Assembly: GCA_910585295.1 (NCBI GenBank)
Contig: CAJUDE010000043.1
Location: 6,229-70,228 of the forward strand
Length of the DNA stretch: 64,000 nt
Source of the DNA: an uncultured Lachnospiraceae bacterium
GTDB taxonomy: Bacteria; Bacillota; Clostridia; Lachnospirales; Lachnospiraceae
Reading direction: 5' to 3'
Positions 1 through 7,932 of the stretch are shown piece after piece (the stretch's first letter is position 1; the number at the start of each line of letters is the position of its first letter). Under the pieces are notes generated by a model. The model saw only the letters and a list, made by a program, of their open reading frames with translations. It was not told where the DNA came from and did not search any database. The position numbers and the translations under genes were made by a program.

Positions 1-519
1 CAGGGCATTTTATGCCTGGTGAAGATGCCGGAATACAATATGGATGATTTGTTAGGGAGCCAGAAAGCGGCGCATATATTGATTTTGGAAAATATACAGG
101 ACCCAGGGAATTTGGGGACTATGGTGCGGACTGGGGAAGCGGCAGGCATAACGGGAATCCTTATGGATAAGGCTACCGTGGATTTCTTCCATCCCAAAAC
201 TATCCGCGCCACTATGGGGGCAGTGTACCGTGTGCCTTATTATATAGCACCTAATTTGCCGGAAGCAATCGAGCAGCTTAAAGCAAAAGGGGTTGGCATA
301 TATGCGGCCCACCTGTCTGGGGAGTTATCCTATAGCCAGCCAGATTATGCCGGGCATACTGGGTTTTTGGTCGGCAATGAAGGCAATGGGCTAAGCCCTG
401 AGGCTGCAGGGCTGGCGGACACCCTGGTGAGGATACCCATGGAAGGGGATGTGGAGTCTTTGAATGCGGCGGTTGCAGCGGCGCTCCTAATGTATGAGGC
501 AAAGCGCCAAAGGGGATAA
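1..519 (+). CDS. TrmH/SpoU-family RNA 2'-O-methyltransferase, 5' end cut by window
   Basis: SAM-dependent SPOUT enzyme that methylates a ribose 2'-OH in rRNA or tRNA. The reading frame is open from base 1, so only the C-terminal catalytic domain of at least 172 residues is visible and the N-terminal substrate-binding part lies upstream. All three SPOUT signature motifs are present: DPGNLGTMVRT near the start, LVGNEGNGLSPE in the middle, and IPMEGDVESLNAAVAAAL at the end, which form the SAM-binding trefoil knot. The exact target (23S rRNA G2251-like or other) cannot be decided without the N-terminal domain. It converges with a small minus-strand gene 25 bases downstream. Confidence 0.92.
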   Translation, partial: QGILCLVKMPEYNMDDLLGSQKAAHILILENIQDPGNLGTMVRTGEAAGITGILMDKATVDFFHPKTIRATMGAVYRVPYYIAPNLPEAIEQLKAKGVGIYAAHLSGELSYSQPDYAGHTGFLVGNEGNGLSPEAAGLADTLVRIPMEGDVESLNAAVAAALLMYEAKRQRG

Positions 520-544
520 TGCCTGCAATGCCTGTAAGCTTTCC

Positions 545-805
545 CTATTCTTCGATTATATGGATTTCCAAAAAGTCAAAATCAATGGCTTCCACAAAAT
601 TATCCTGGGTAAAACGGGCTTTGCCATGGCGTTTAAATTCTGCGATAGTGGCGTCCAGCCAGATAGGCTTGCTTAAGTCAAATTCATAGCAGGCCTGTTC
701 CAGGGCGTCGAAGATTTTATGTGTCCGTGTGCCGTCGCCGTCGTTGGCGATTACCATATCCTTGGTAAGGCGGCTGTCTTTCCAGATTTTAAACCAAATA
801 CGCAT
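545..805 (-). CDS. small conserved hypothetical protein (86 aa)
   Basis: A short soluble protein beginning MRIWFKIWKDSRLTKD, with an acidic C-terminus ending in EIHIIEE. I do not recognise a named family. The start at 805 was chosen over an in-frame codon 15 residues upstream because AGAAAGGAAC lies at ribosome-site distance before it. A strong promoter (935-963 on the complement) and a leader hairpin (832-866) precede it, which supports a real, regulated gene. No signal peptide or membrane segment is visible. Confidence 0.65.
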   Translation of the reverse strand: MRIWFKIWKDSRLTKDMVIANDGDGTRTHKIFDALEQACYEFDLSKPIWLDATIAEFKRHGKARFTQDNFVEAIDFDFLEIHIIEE

Positions 806-831
806 AAGTTCTGTTCCTTTCTTAATGGAAA

Positions 832-866
832 AGACCAGAGGTTCTGCCAAAACAGAACCCTGGTCT
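832..866 (-). promoter_or_regulatory. leader hairpin followed by T-run, attenuator-like
   Basis: Arms at 832-846 and 853-866 form a stem of about 14 bp with one mismatch and a six-base loop. On the complement it is followed by TTTT and then by the ribosome site of the 86-aa gene. It sits between promoter and start codon, as an attenuator would. The arm motif CAGAAC recurs just before the start codon (GGAACAGAACTT), so an alternative pairing is possible. Confidence 0.45.
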
Positions 867-934
867 AAAAGAGAGTGGGCAAAAATTAATTTGCATTTGT
901 GGTAAACTCCGCCACCACATCTGACTGTGCTTGT

Positions 935-963
935 ATTATATCTTCAAATACCATCGGTTGCAA
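935..963 (-). promoter_or_regulatory. sigma-A promoter for the 86-aa hypothetical gene
   Basis: On the complement, TTGCAA (958-963) is followed after 17 bases by TATAAT (935-940). It points at the 545-805 gene and predicts a leader of about 120 bases. Confidence 0.6.
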
Positions 964-1172
964 GGGCAAAAACCGTGAAATGTCAAAAAAGCGGGATGTA
1001 TTTTGACATATGGCTTAAGGTGTATGAGGAAACCTGGTGGAAAAATCTGGGTTTTTACGGCTATTGGAGGAAAATGGATGAAAGATAGGAAAAAAGGACT
1101 AGACAAAACAACCAAAATGACAAGACGCAATTTGAGGGTTTTGGACATAATTCTATTTTTTTGAAAGATTGC

Positions 1173-1201
1173 TTGAATTTTTCTGTCGAAAATGCTAAGA
1201 T
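1173..1201 (+). promoter_or_regulatory. candidate promoter for glpP
   Basis: TTGAAT (1173-1178), 17-base spacer, TAAGAT (1196-1201). Transcription would start near 1208, just before the long-range leader helix. The stretch 964-1172 shows nothing else that I can support. Confidence 0.45.
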
Positions 1202-1223
1202 AATAGTACCAATAATTAAATAG

Positions 1224-1322
1224 ACACCTAGAGAATGGAGAGTAAGGTTAACACAGCAGAAATGTTGCTTATTAGCTTTGCTCTTTTTTGCTATCTTATT
1301 ATTAGGAAAAAAGTCTAGGTGT
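1224..1322 (+). promoter_or_regulatory. structured leader upstream of glpP
   Basis: ACACCTAGA (1224-1232) pairs perfectly with TCTAGGTGT (1314-1322), closing a loop of about 80 bases that has smaller internal pairings (for example TAAG with CTTA flanking ACA/TGT). It lies between the candidate promoter and the glpP start. The shape resembles the closing helix of a cis-regulatory RNA, but I cannot match it to a known class. Confidence 0.4.
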
Positions 1323-1392
1323 AAGCGTGAGTTTGGGAGGTGGATGCAAAAAGGGCAAAGCGCAGACGGAATGCAACTGGTGTGGGAGGGTT

Positions 1393-1959
1393 ATGGAACA
1401 GAGATTTTATGATGCGATGGCGGATTGTCCAGTAATTGCGGCAGTGAAAAATTTTGAAGGGGTTAGGGCTTGTTTAAAATCTGAATTGAAAATTGTGTTC
1501 GTCCTGTTTGGCAATATATGTAATATCAGCGGGATTGTGGACCAGATAAAGGGGGCAGGGAAGATAGCACTGGTGCATATTGACTTGGTAGAGGGTTTAA
1601 GCGCCCACGAGGTTTCGGTGGATTATATCAGGAAAAACACAAAGGCAGATGGAATTATTTCAACCAGGATGAATATGATTAATCGGGCGAGGGAGCTGTC
1701 CATGTATACGGTTTTTCGGATATTCATTTTAGATTCCAGGGCTTTTCAGGGGATAGAAAAGCAGAAAAGGCAGGTCAAAGCAGATTTTATCGAGATATTG
1801 CCGGGGGTTATGCCAAAGATTATACAAAAGGTCAATAAGCTTAGCGCTCAGGCTGTGATTGCCGGCGGATTAATCAATGACAAAGAGGACGTGATTGAGG
1901 CGTTAAATGCCGGGGCAATTTCAGTTTCGACAACCAACCAGGATATATGGTTTATGTAA
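1393..1959 (+). CDS. glpP: glycerol-3-phosphate-responsive antiterminator GlpP
   Basis: RNA-binding antiterminator of glp genes, activated by glycerol 3-phosphate in Bacillus subtilis. The 188-residue length matches the family (about 190). Typical family blocks are visible: VIAAVKNFEGV near the N-terminus, KIALVHIDLVEGL in the middle, then DGIISTRMNMI, EILPGVMPK and AGGLINDKEDV toward the C-terminus of the predicted TIM-barrel-like fold. The start at 1393 was chosen because GGGAGGG precedes it; longer in-frame extensions have no ribosome site. It stands at the head of the glycerol cluster, 15 bases before the TetR-like gene, and presumably controls it. No clear terminator/antiterminator target was seen directly before glpK. 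Confidence 0.9.
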   Translation: MEQRFYDAMADCPVIAAVKNFEGVRACLKSELKIVFVLFGNICNISGIVDQIKGAGKIALVHIDLVEGLSAHEVSVDYIRKNTKADGIISTRMNMINRARELSMYTVFRIFILDSRAFQGIEKQKRQVKADFIEILPGVMPKIIQKVNKLSAQAVIAGGLINDKEDVIEALNAGAISVSTTNQDIWFM

Positions 1960-1974
1960 GGAGGAGAAAGAGAG

Positions 1975-2529
1975 ATGGGCAATACAAAAAGGAAGATTGC
2001 AGATGGGCTACAAGAGATGCTTCATGAAAAGCCTTTGCGTAAAATTACAGTTCAGGACATTATGGACTGTAAAAACATGAAGCGGCAGAGTTTTTATTAC
2101 CATTTCCAAGATATTTATGGGGTGATTGAATGGCTTTATAATGAAGATTTTGTAACGCAGGTTGCGTACAACGAGGAAGAGACGTTTGAGGATTGGGTGC
2201 GCAAGGTTATAAAAATTATAAAAGATAACCGTTTTTTTTATCGGAAGGTCCTTGAGAATGTCAGCAGGGAGCGGCTGTTAGAACGCTTGGCCCCAGTGGT
2301 GGATGGGCAGTTCCGGCGCCGGTTTTGGGCTGAAAAAGAAGGGAATTATCTTGTGGAAAGCTTTATTGTTAAATCTGCCTGCCATTTTATGTTAGACTGC
2401 GTGGCGATGAAGAAAGGGCCGCAGGAGGAAGAAGTGATGGCGGCAGTGCAAAATATCTGTGCAATGCTGCAGCACCCAACCGGAAATATTTTGGTACTTC
2501 CTACAAAAAAATCCACTAAGACCGCATAA
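1975..2529 (+). CDS. TetR/AcrR-family regulator (DhaS-like)
   Basis: DNA-binding regulator of 184 residues. The N-terminal helix-turn-helix is recognisable: KIADGLQEMLHEKPLRKITV followed by the recognition helix region MKRQSFYYHFQDIYGVIEWLY, the usual TetR arrangement. The C-terminal half resembles the short TetR C-terminal domain of DhaS-type activators of dihydroxyacetone/glycerol use, which fits its place between glpP and glpK. AGGAGG lies 10 bases before the ATG. Ligand and targets are inferred from context only. Confidence 0.8.
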   Translation: MGNTKRKIADGLQEMLHEKPLRKITVQDIMDCKNMKRQSFYYHFQDIYGVIEWLYNEDFVTQVAYNEEETFEDWVRKVIKIIKDNRFFYRKVLENVSRERLLERLAPVVDGQFRRRFWAEKEGNYLVESFIVKSACHFMLDCVAMKKGPQEEEVMAAVQNICAMLQHPTGNILVLPTKKSTKTA

Positions 2530-2673
2530 AGCTTCGGCAGAAACATCTATATTTTGGAAATATAAAAAAGAAAATTGCATAAATTGTACAAATAACAGTA
2601 TGTGTCTAATGACAAAAAGCACCCAAAAAGTTATAATGTCATTATCAAGTTAAAACGGAGGAGGATTTTACAA

Positions 2674-4170
2674 ATGGCAAAATATGTTATGGCGCTGGAC
2701 GCCGGCACAACAAGTAACAGATGTATTCTTTTCAATGAAAAGGGTGAAATGTGCAGTGTAGCTCAGAAAGAATTCACACAGTATTTCCCGAAGCCAGGCT
2801 GGGTAGAACATGATGCTAACGAGATCTGGTCCACACAGCTCGGCGTTGCAGTGGAAGCAATGCAGAAGATTGGGGCTTCCGCAGAAGACATTGCAGCAAT
2901 CGGGATTACCAACCAGCGTGAGACAACGATTGTTTGGGATAAAAATACAGGCGAACCAGTATACCATGCAATTGTATGGCAGTGCCGCAGGACTTCTGAG
3001 TATTGTGATTCTCTGAAAGAGAAAGGTTTGGAAGACACTTTCCGTCAAAAGACAGGTTTGGTAATTGACGCATACTTCTCTGGGACAAAATTAAAATGGA
3101 TCCTTGACAATGTAGAAGGCGTTCGGGAACGTGCGGAAAAAGGCGACTTGCTTTTCGGTACCGTTGAGACATGGTTGATCTGGAAACTCACAAAGGGCGA
3201 AGCGCATGTGACAGATTATTCCAATGCTGCACGTACTATGCTGTTCAACATTAATGACCTGAAATGGGATGAGGATATCCTGAAAGAGCTGAATATCCCA
3301 GCAAGCATGCTTCCAGAAGCAAAGCCATCCAGTTGTGTATATGGAACCGCAGACCCGTCCTTCTTCGGCGGCGCAATCCCAGTCAGCGGGGCGGCAGGGG
3401 ATCAGCAGGCAGCGCTGTTTGGGCAGACATGTTTCACAGCAGGAGAGGCAAAGAATACTTATGGGACAGGATGCTTCTTGTTGATGAACACTGGTGAGAA
3501 GCCAGTATTCTCCAAGAACGGACTGGTAACAACAATTGCATGGGGAATTGACGGGAAAGTTAATTATGCATTAGAAGGTTCTATCTTCGTAGCTGGCGCT
3601 GCAATCCAGTGGCTGCGTGACGAAATGAGGATTATTGACAGCGCTCCGGATTCTGAATATATGGCTAAGAAGGTGAAAGACACCAATGGATGTTATGTAG
3701 TGCCCGCATTTACAGGCCTTGGCGCACCACATTGGGATCAGTATGCAAGAGGTACAATTGTAGGGATTACACGTGGCGTTAATAAATACCATATTATCCG
3801 TGCAACATTAGAGTCCCTGGCATTCCAGGTAAACGATGTGCTGCAGGCAATCAAGGCTGATTCTGGGATCGAATTAAGCGCCCTGAAAGTTGACGGCGGC
3901 GCAAGCGCTAACGATTTCCTGATGCAGACACAGGCAGATATTATCAATGCTCCAGTAAACCGTCCATGCTGCGTAGAGACAACCGCTATGGGAGCTGCTT
4001 ATCTGGCAGGCCTTGCAGTTGGGTATTGGGCAAGCAAAGAAGACGTTATCAAGAACTGGGCAATTGACCAGACTTTCAAACCTCAGATTTCTGAAGAGGA
4101 AAGGAATGAAAAGGTTGCAGGATGGAATAAAGCTGTAAAATATTCTTACGGATGGGCAAAAGAAGATTAA
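2674..4170 (+). CDS. glpK: glycerol kinase
   Basis: ATP + glycerol to sn-glycerol 3-phosphate, the entry step of glycerol catabolism, cytosolic. The 498 residues match the family. FGGY-kinase landmarks are visible: N-terminal phosphate loop ALDAGTTSNRCI, glycerol site GITNQRETT with W-D following, VSGAAGDQQAALFGQ in the middle, and the C-terminal adenosine motif LKVDGGASANDFLMQ. The start at 2674 follows GGAGGAGG; the open frame extends upstream without a ribosome site. The product feeds the oxidoreductase genes at 4.7-7.8 kb. The usual partner, the glycerol channel GlpF, is present next to it only as a remnant. Confidence 0.97.
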   Translation: MAKYVMALDAGTTSNRCILFNEKGEMCSVAQKEFTQYFPKPGWVEHDANEIWSTQLGVAVEAMQKIGASAEDIAAIGITNQRETTIVWDKNTGEPVYHAIVWQCRRTSEYCDSLKEKGLEDTFRQKTGLVIDAYFSGTKLKWILDNVEGVRERAEKGDLLFGTVETWLIWKLTKGEAHVTDYSNAARTMLFNINDLKWDEDILKELNIPASMLPEAKPSSCVYGTADPSFFGGAIPVSGAAGDQQAALFGQTCFTAGEAKNTYGTGCFLLMNTGEKPVFSKNGLVTTIAWGIDGKVNYALEGSIFVAGAAIQWLRDEMRIIDSAPDSEYMAKKVKDTNGCYVVPAFTGLGAPHWDQYARGTIVGITRGVNKYHIIRATLESLAFQVNDVLQAIKADSGIELSALKVDGGASANDFLMQTQADIINAPVNRPCCVETTAMGAAYLAGLAVGYWASKEDVIKNWAIDQTFKPQISEEERNEKVAGWNKAVKYSYGWAKED

Positions 4171-4212
4171 TATAGAAAGGGATAGATCTAAGGGAAGAAA
4201 GGGGAACATTTA

Positions 4213-4430
4213 CTGTTACCATATATAGCAGAATTTATAGGGACGATGACGTTGGTTATTTTAGGCGGTGGCATAGTTACAGATGTAACTTTGGATAGGT
4301 CTGGGATGAAAATAGCAGGTTCAATCCAGACCGCCATTGCCTTGGGAATTGCAGAATTGCCGTATTAGCAGAGCCAGCCATTGGCGCTTTGGTTACAGTC
4401 GGCTTATATGCAGTAATCCCATGGGATTGA
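4213..4430 (+). pseudogene. glpF: glpF (glycerol uptake facilitator, MIP family) remnant
   Basis: Downstream of glpK, 51 codons from 4213 read LLPYIAEFIGTMTLVILGGG and on to IAGSIQTAIALG, which resembles the N-terminus of GlpF (MLPYIAEFIGT...). A TAG at 4366-4368 ends it. In another frame, 4368-4430 reads AEPAIGALVTVGLYAVIPWD and stops, like the last membrane segment of GlpF. The start codon position holds CTG, and nearly all of the channel between the two pieces, including both NPA-type loops, is missing. A functional channel of about 240 residues cannot be made. Recognition is by eye, not by alignment. Confidence 0.75.
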
Positions 4431-4555
4431 TTCCTTGATGAATGAACGTGGATGTTATGGTTGCTATTGTGTGGAAACATAAATTGTTAATATGACATTG
4501 CAGAGATGATGGAGAGGCAATGATTACATTCCCCAAAAAGGGAGTGTGATTGTTG

Positions 4556-4608
4556 CTTTTCTAATCGTACAGGGAATTACACTGTGATTTTCTGTACGGT
4601 TAGAAAAG
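4556..4608 (+). repeat. 17-bp inverted repeat upstream of the GlpA-like gene
   Basis: Arms at 4556-4572 and 4592-4608 pair over 17 bp with one G-U pair and a 19-base loop. No strong T-run follows, so it is either a weak terminator of glpK or a regulatory structure before the oxidoreductase genes. The rest of 4431-4714 shows nothing I can support. Confidence 0.5.
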
Positions 4609-4714
4609 TTAGATAAAACGTTTGTAACTGTTGGAAATGTAAAATAGCTGCCTGGCCATTGGTTTAAGGCGGCAAAAATAAATAAGAAAGAGCAGAAAAG
4701 GATAGGTGAACAAT

Positions 4715-6151
4715 ATGTATGATGTAGTAATTATTGGTGCAGGCGTATCAGGAAGTGCTTCCGCTAGGGAACTTTCCAGATATAAGCTGAATGTCTGCGT
4801 AGTGGAGAAGGAAGAAGACGTATGCTGCGGAACATCCAAAGCGAACAGCGCAATTGTACATGCTGGTTTCGATGCGGAAGCCGGCTCCTTAATGGCGAAA
4901 TTGAACGTAGAAGGGAACCAGATGATGGAAGGGCTTTCCAAAGAGCTTGATTTCCATTATAAGAACAATGGTTCCCTAGTTGTATGCCTCCATGAAGAAG
5001 AAAAGCCAAACCTGCAGGACCTTTATGACAGGGGCGTGAAGAACGGCGTAAAGGACCTTCGCATTATTGACAGGGATGAACTTGTAAAATTGGAGCCAAA
5101 TATCTCTGATGAGGCAGTGGCAGCATTGTATGCGCCTACAGGCGGCATTGTATGCCCATTTGGCATGAATATTGCATTTGCTGAGAATGCGGCTGCAAAT
5201 GGAGTAGAATTCAAATTTGACACAGAAGTGACTGGGCTTGAGAAAAAAGACGGCCACTGGGCAGTTCAGACCAACCAGGGCGAGATTGAGACAAAATATG
5301 TAGTAAATGCAGCAGGCGTTTATGCAGATAAGTTCCATAATATGGTAAGCGACAAGAAATTACATATCACGCCAAGGCGTGGGGATTATTGCCTGTTAGA
5401 CCGCTCCACGGAAGGGTTCGTGACGCATACAATCTTCCAGCTTCCAAGTAAATTCGGTAAGGGCGTTTTGGTATCGCCAACTGTCCACGGCAACACTTTA
5501 GTAGGGCCTACGGCAATTGACATTGAGGACAGGGAAGGGACAAATACCACACAGGAAGGCATTGATGAATTGATTAATAAAGCTGGGACTACCGTGAAAG
5601 GCCTGCCCATCCGTCAGGTAATCACTTCCTTCGCAGGGCTGCGCGCGCATGAAGACGGGCATGAATTCTATATTGGTGAATTAGAAGAGGCAAAAGGCTT
5701 TATTGATTGTGCTGGGATTGAATCTCCTGGATTGACCAGCGCGCCAGCAATTGGCAAAATGGTGGCAGAAATTGTAAAAGGCCTGGCAAATGCAGAAGAG
5801 AACCCAGATTTTGTTGGGACTAGAAAAGGGATTTTAGACCCTAAAACTTTGAGCAATGAGGAACGTGCTGCCTTAATCAAAGAAAATCCGGCATATGGCA
5901 ATATTATCTGCAGATGCGAGATGATTACAGAAGGTGAAATTATTGATGCAATCAAACGCCCATTGGGAGCAAAATCCCTCGATGGCGTAAAACGCCGTAC
6001 CAGGGCAGGGATGGGGCGCTGCCAGTCAGGTTTCTGTTCCCCAAGAACCATCGAGATCCTTGCAAGGGAACGCGGAGTGGATCCAGCAGAAATTACCAAA
6101 TCAGGCGGGAACTCCAAGATCATTGTAGGAATTAATAAAGATAGAATATAG
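4715..6151 (+). CDS. GlpA-like FAD-dependent glycerol-3-phosphate dehydrogenase with BFD-like Fe-S domain
   Basis: FAD oxidoreductase predicted to oxidise glycerol 3-phosphate to dihydroxyacetone phosphate. The N-terminus has the dinucleotide-binding motif VVIIGAGVSGSASA, then CCGTSKANSAIVHAGFD, typical of the DAO/GlpA family. The C-terminal 90 residues hold a BFD-like [2Fe-2S] domain with cysteines in CRCE and CQSGFC. Length is 478 residues from ATG 4715; a GTG at 4706 is an alternative start three codons upstream. It is followed after 26 bases by a pyridine-nucleotide oxidoreductase and then a DUF1667 gene. This trio with glpK is a known Firmicute arrangement and probably replaces GlpABC. 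Confidence 0.85.
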   Translation: MYDVVIIGAGVSGSASARELSRYKLNVCVVEKEEDVCCGTSKANSAIVHAGFDAEAGSLMAKLNVEGNQMMEGLSKELDFHYKNNGSLVVCLHEEEKPNLQDLYDRGVKNGVKDLRIIDRDELVKLEPNISDEAVAALYAPTGGIVCPFGMNIAFAENAAANGVEFKFDTEVTGLEKKDGHWAVQTNQGEIETKYVVNAAGVYADKFHNMVSDKKLHITPRRGDYCLLDRSTEGFVTHTIFQLPSKFGKGVLVSPTVHGNTLVGPTAIDIEDREGTNTTQEGIDELINKAGTTVKGLPIRQVITSFAGLRAHEDGHEFYIGELEEAKGFIDCAGIESPGLTSAPAIGKMVAEIVKGLANAEENPDFVGTRKGILDPKTLSNEERAALIKENPAYGNIICRCEMITEGEIIDAIKRPLGAKSLDGVKRRTRAGMGRCQSGFCSPRTIEILARERGVDPAEITKSGGNSKIIVGINKDRI

Positions 6152-6177
6152 TTGGTTACGAATCAGGAGGGAAAAAA

Positions 6178-7449
6178 ATGTTGAATTATGATATTGTTAT
6201 TGTAGGAGGCGGCCCTGCCGGGCTTGCAGCAGCCGTATCAGCAAAGAGGAACGGCGTAGAATCTATTTTAGTGTTAGAAAGGGACAAGGAATTAGGCGGC
6301 ATCCTGAACCAGTGCATCCACAATGGCTTTGGCCTCCATACATTTAAGGAAGAGCTGACTGGGCCAGAGTATGCAGGAAGGTTTATTGACCAGCTAAAAG
6401 AAGAAAAGATTGAATATAAATTAAACACCATGGTTATGGACATTGCGCCGAATAAAGTTGTGACTGCCATGAACCGCGAAGAAGGCATGTTTGAGATTCA
6501 GGCAAAAGCAATTATTCTTGCAATGGGATGCAGGGAGCGTTCCAGAGGGGCGCTGAACATCCCAGGGTACCGCCCGGCTGGAATTTACTCTGCTGGTACG
6601 GCACAGCGCCTTGTTAATATGGAAGGCTATATGCCTGGACGTGAAGTTGTAATCCTTGGTTCCGGCGATATTGGGCTTATTATGGCAAGGAGGATGACTT
6701 TAGAAGGGGCAAAAGTAAAGGTTGTGGCTGAGTTAATGCCATATTCCGGCGGATTGAAGAGGAATATTGTACAGTGCTTAGACGACTATGGGATCCCATT
6801 GAAATTAAGCCATACGGTTGTGGATATTGAAGGGAAAGAAAGGGTGGAAGCCATCACAATTGCAGAAGTAGGCCCAGACAGAAGGCCGGTTCCAGGGACA
6901 GAAGAGCGTTATACTTGCGATACCCTGCTGCTGTCTTGTGGATTGATTCCTGAAAATGAATTATCCAGGAGCTTGAATGTTGAAATGAGCCCAATTACAT
7001 CTGGGCCTTTGGTGAACGAGTGCTTAGAGACAAATGTAGAAGGCGTATTTGCATGCGGCAATGTGCTTCATGTACATGACTTGGTAGACTTCGTTTCTGA
7101 GGAGGCGTCCGCCGCCGGGAAACATGCTGCAGAATATGTGCAAAACGGTGCGAAGCACAAAGACACCAACGCAAAGGATATTCCAATTGTTGCAGTGGAA
7201 GGCGCACGTTACACAGTGCCTAAGACCATCAATCCAGATAGGATGGATGAGAAACATACTGTAAGGTTCCGTGTAGGCGATGTATACAAGAACTGCTATG
7301 TATCCGTATATTTGAATGATGAACGCATTATTCATAAAAAACGTCCAGTTGTAGCACCAGGGGAGATGGAAGAGGTAGTGTTGAAGAAAGAAGAATTGTC
7401 TGCATTTTCAAATCTGTCCCAGATTACCGTAAAGATTGAGGAGGCGTAA
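6178..7449 (+). CDS. FAD/NAD(P)-binding oxidoreductase of the GlpA-like complex
   Basis: Pyridine-nucleotide-disulfide-type flavoprotein of 423 residues. The FAD motif IVIVGGGPAGLAAAVSAKR is at the N-terminus and a second nucleotide-binding motif EVVILGSGDIGLIMARRM is in the middle. A Cys pocket ELGGILNQCIHNGFG follows the FAD motif, as in related enzymes. It lacks the classic CxxxxC disulfide. A good ribosome site (AGGAGGG) precedes the ATG, and its coding region ends 4 bases before the next gene. It likely passes electrons between the GlpA-like subunit and NAD(H); this partner role is inferred from gene order. Confidence 0.88.
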   Translation: MLNYDIVIVGGGPAGLAAAVSAKRNGVESILVLERDKELGGILNQCIHNGFGLHTFKEELTGPEYAGRFIDQLKEEKIEYKLNTMVMDIAPNKVVTAMNREEGMFEIQAKAIILAMGCRERSRGALNIPGYRPAGIYSAGTAQRLVNMEGYMPGREVVILGSGDIGLIMARRMTLEGAKVKVVAELMPYSGGLKRNIVQCLDDYGIPLKLSHTVVDIEGKERVEAITIAEVGPDRRPVPGTEERYTCDTLLLSCGLIPENELSRSLNVEMSPITSGPLVNECLETNVEGVFACGNVLHVHDLVDFVSEEASAAGKHAAEYVQNGAKHKDTNAKDIPIVAVEGARYTVPKTINPDRMDEKHTVRFRVGDVYKNCYVSVYLNDERIIHKKRPVVAPGEMEEVVLKKEELSAFSNLSQITVKIEEA

Positions 7450-7453
7450 AACT

Positions 7454-7813
7454 ATGGAAACAAGAGAATTAATTTGTATTGGATGCCCCATGGGATGTCC
7501 GCTGAAAGTGGAAATGGATAATGGGGAGGTAGTAAGCGTTAGCGGCAATACCTGCAAGCGCGGTGACGTATATGCAAGGAAAGAAGTGACAAACCCAACC
7601 AGGATTGTGACAAGTTCTGTGATTGTGGAAGGCGGGAGCCTTGCAGCAGTATCTGTTAAGACCAAAGAAGATATCCCGAAGGGCAAAATCTTTGACATTA
7701 TGAAAGACTTAAAAGGCGTGAAGGTTCAGGCGCCAGTGCATATTGGCGACGTTATTGTCAGCAATGTGGCAGGCACCGGCGTAGATATTATCGCTACAAA
7801 GAACGTGCTGTAA
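7454..7813 (+). CDS. DUF1667 protein, small subunit of the GlpA-like complex
   Basis: A 119-residue protein with an N-terminal cysteine cluster, CIGCPMGCPLKV, and a further Cys in NTCKRGD, consistent with metal or Fe-S binding. This family is consistently found behind the two flavoproteins encoded just upstream. The start at 7454 uses GAGGAGG overlapping the stop of the preceding gene, so translation is probably coupled. The biochemical role is not established; an electron-transfer or assembly role is inferred. Confidence 0.85.
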   Translation: METRELICIGCPMGCPLKVEMDNGEVVSVSGNTCKRGDVYARKEVTNPTRIVTSSVIVEGGSLAAVSVKTKEDIPKGKIFDIMKDLKGVKVQAPVHIGDVIVSNVAGTGVDIIATKNVL

Positions 7814-7840
7814 TACATCAGGTTATCCTATATAGAATCC

Positions 7841-7872
7841 AAAGAGTCCGGCTTGCCGGACTCTTGCGCCGG
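7841..7872 (+). terminator. terminator-like hairpin after the glp oxidoreductase genes
   Basis: AGAGTCCGG and CCGGACTCT form a perfect 9-bp stem with a CTTG loop. No T-run follows, so termination strength is uncertain. Confidence 0.5.
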
Positions 7873-7932
7873 AGAGCGGCTGTAATAGCAGCTATTTTCC
7901 CTTGTGCATAGTGCGCGTCCCTATTTTTCCCC

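Noticed and set aside
936..1148. Minus-strand open frame of 70 codons with hydrophobic N-terminus
   Set aside because: It has no ribosome site, covers the promoter of the 86-aa gene, and its composition is that of A/T-rich non-coding DNA.
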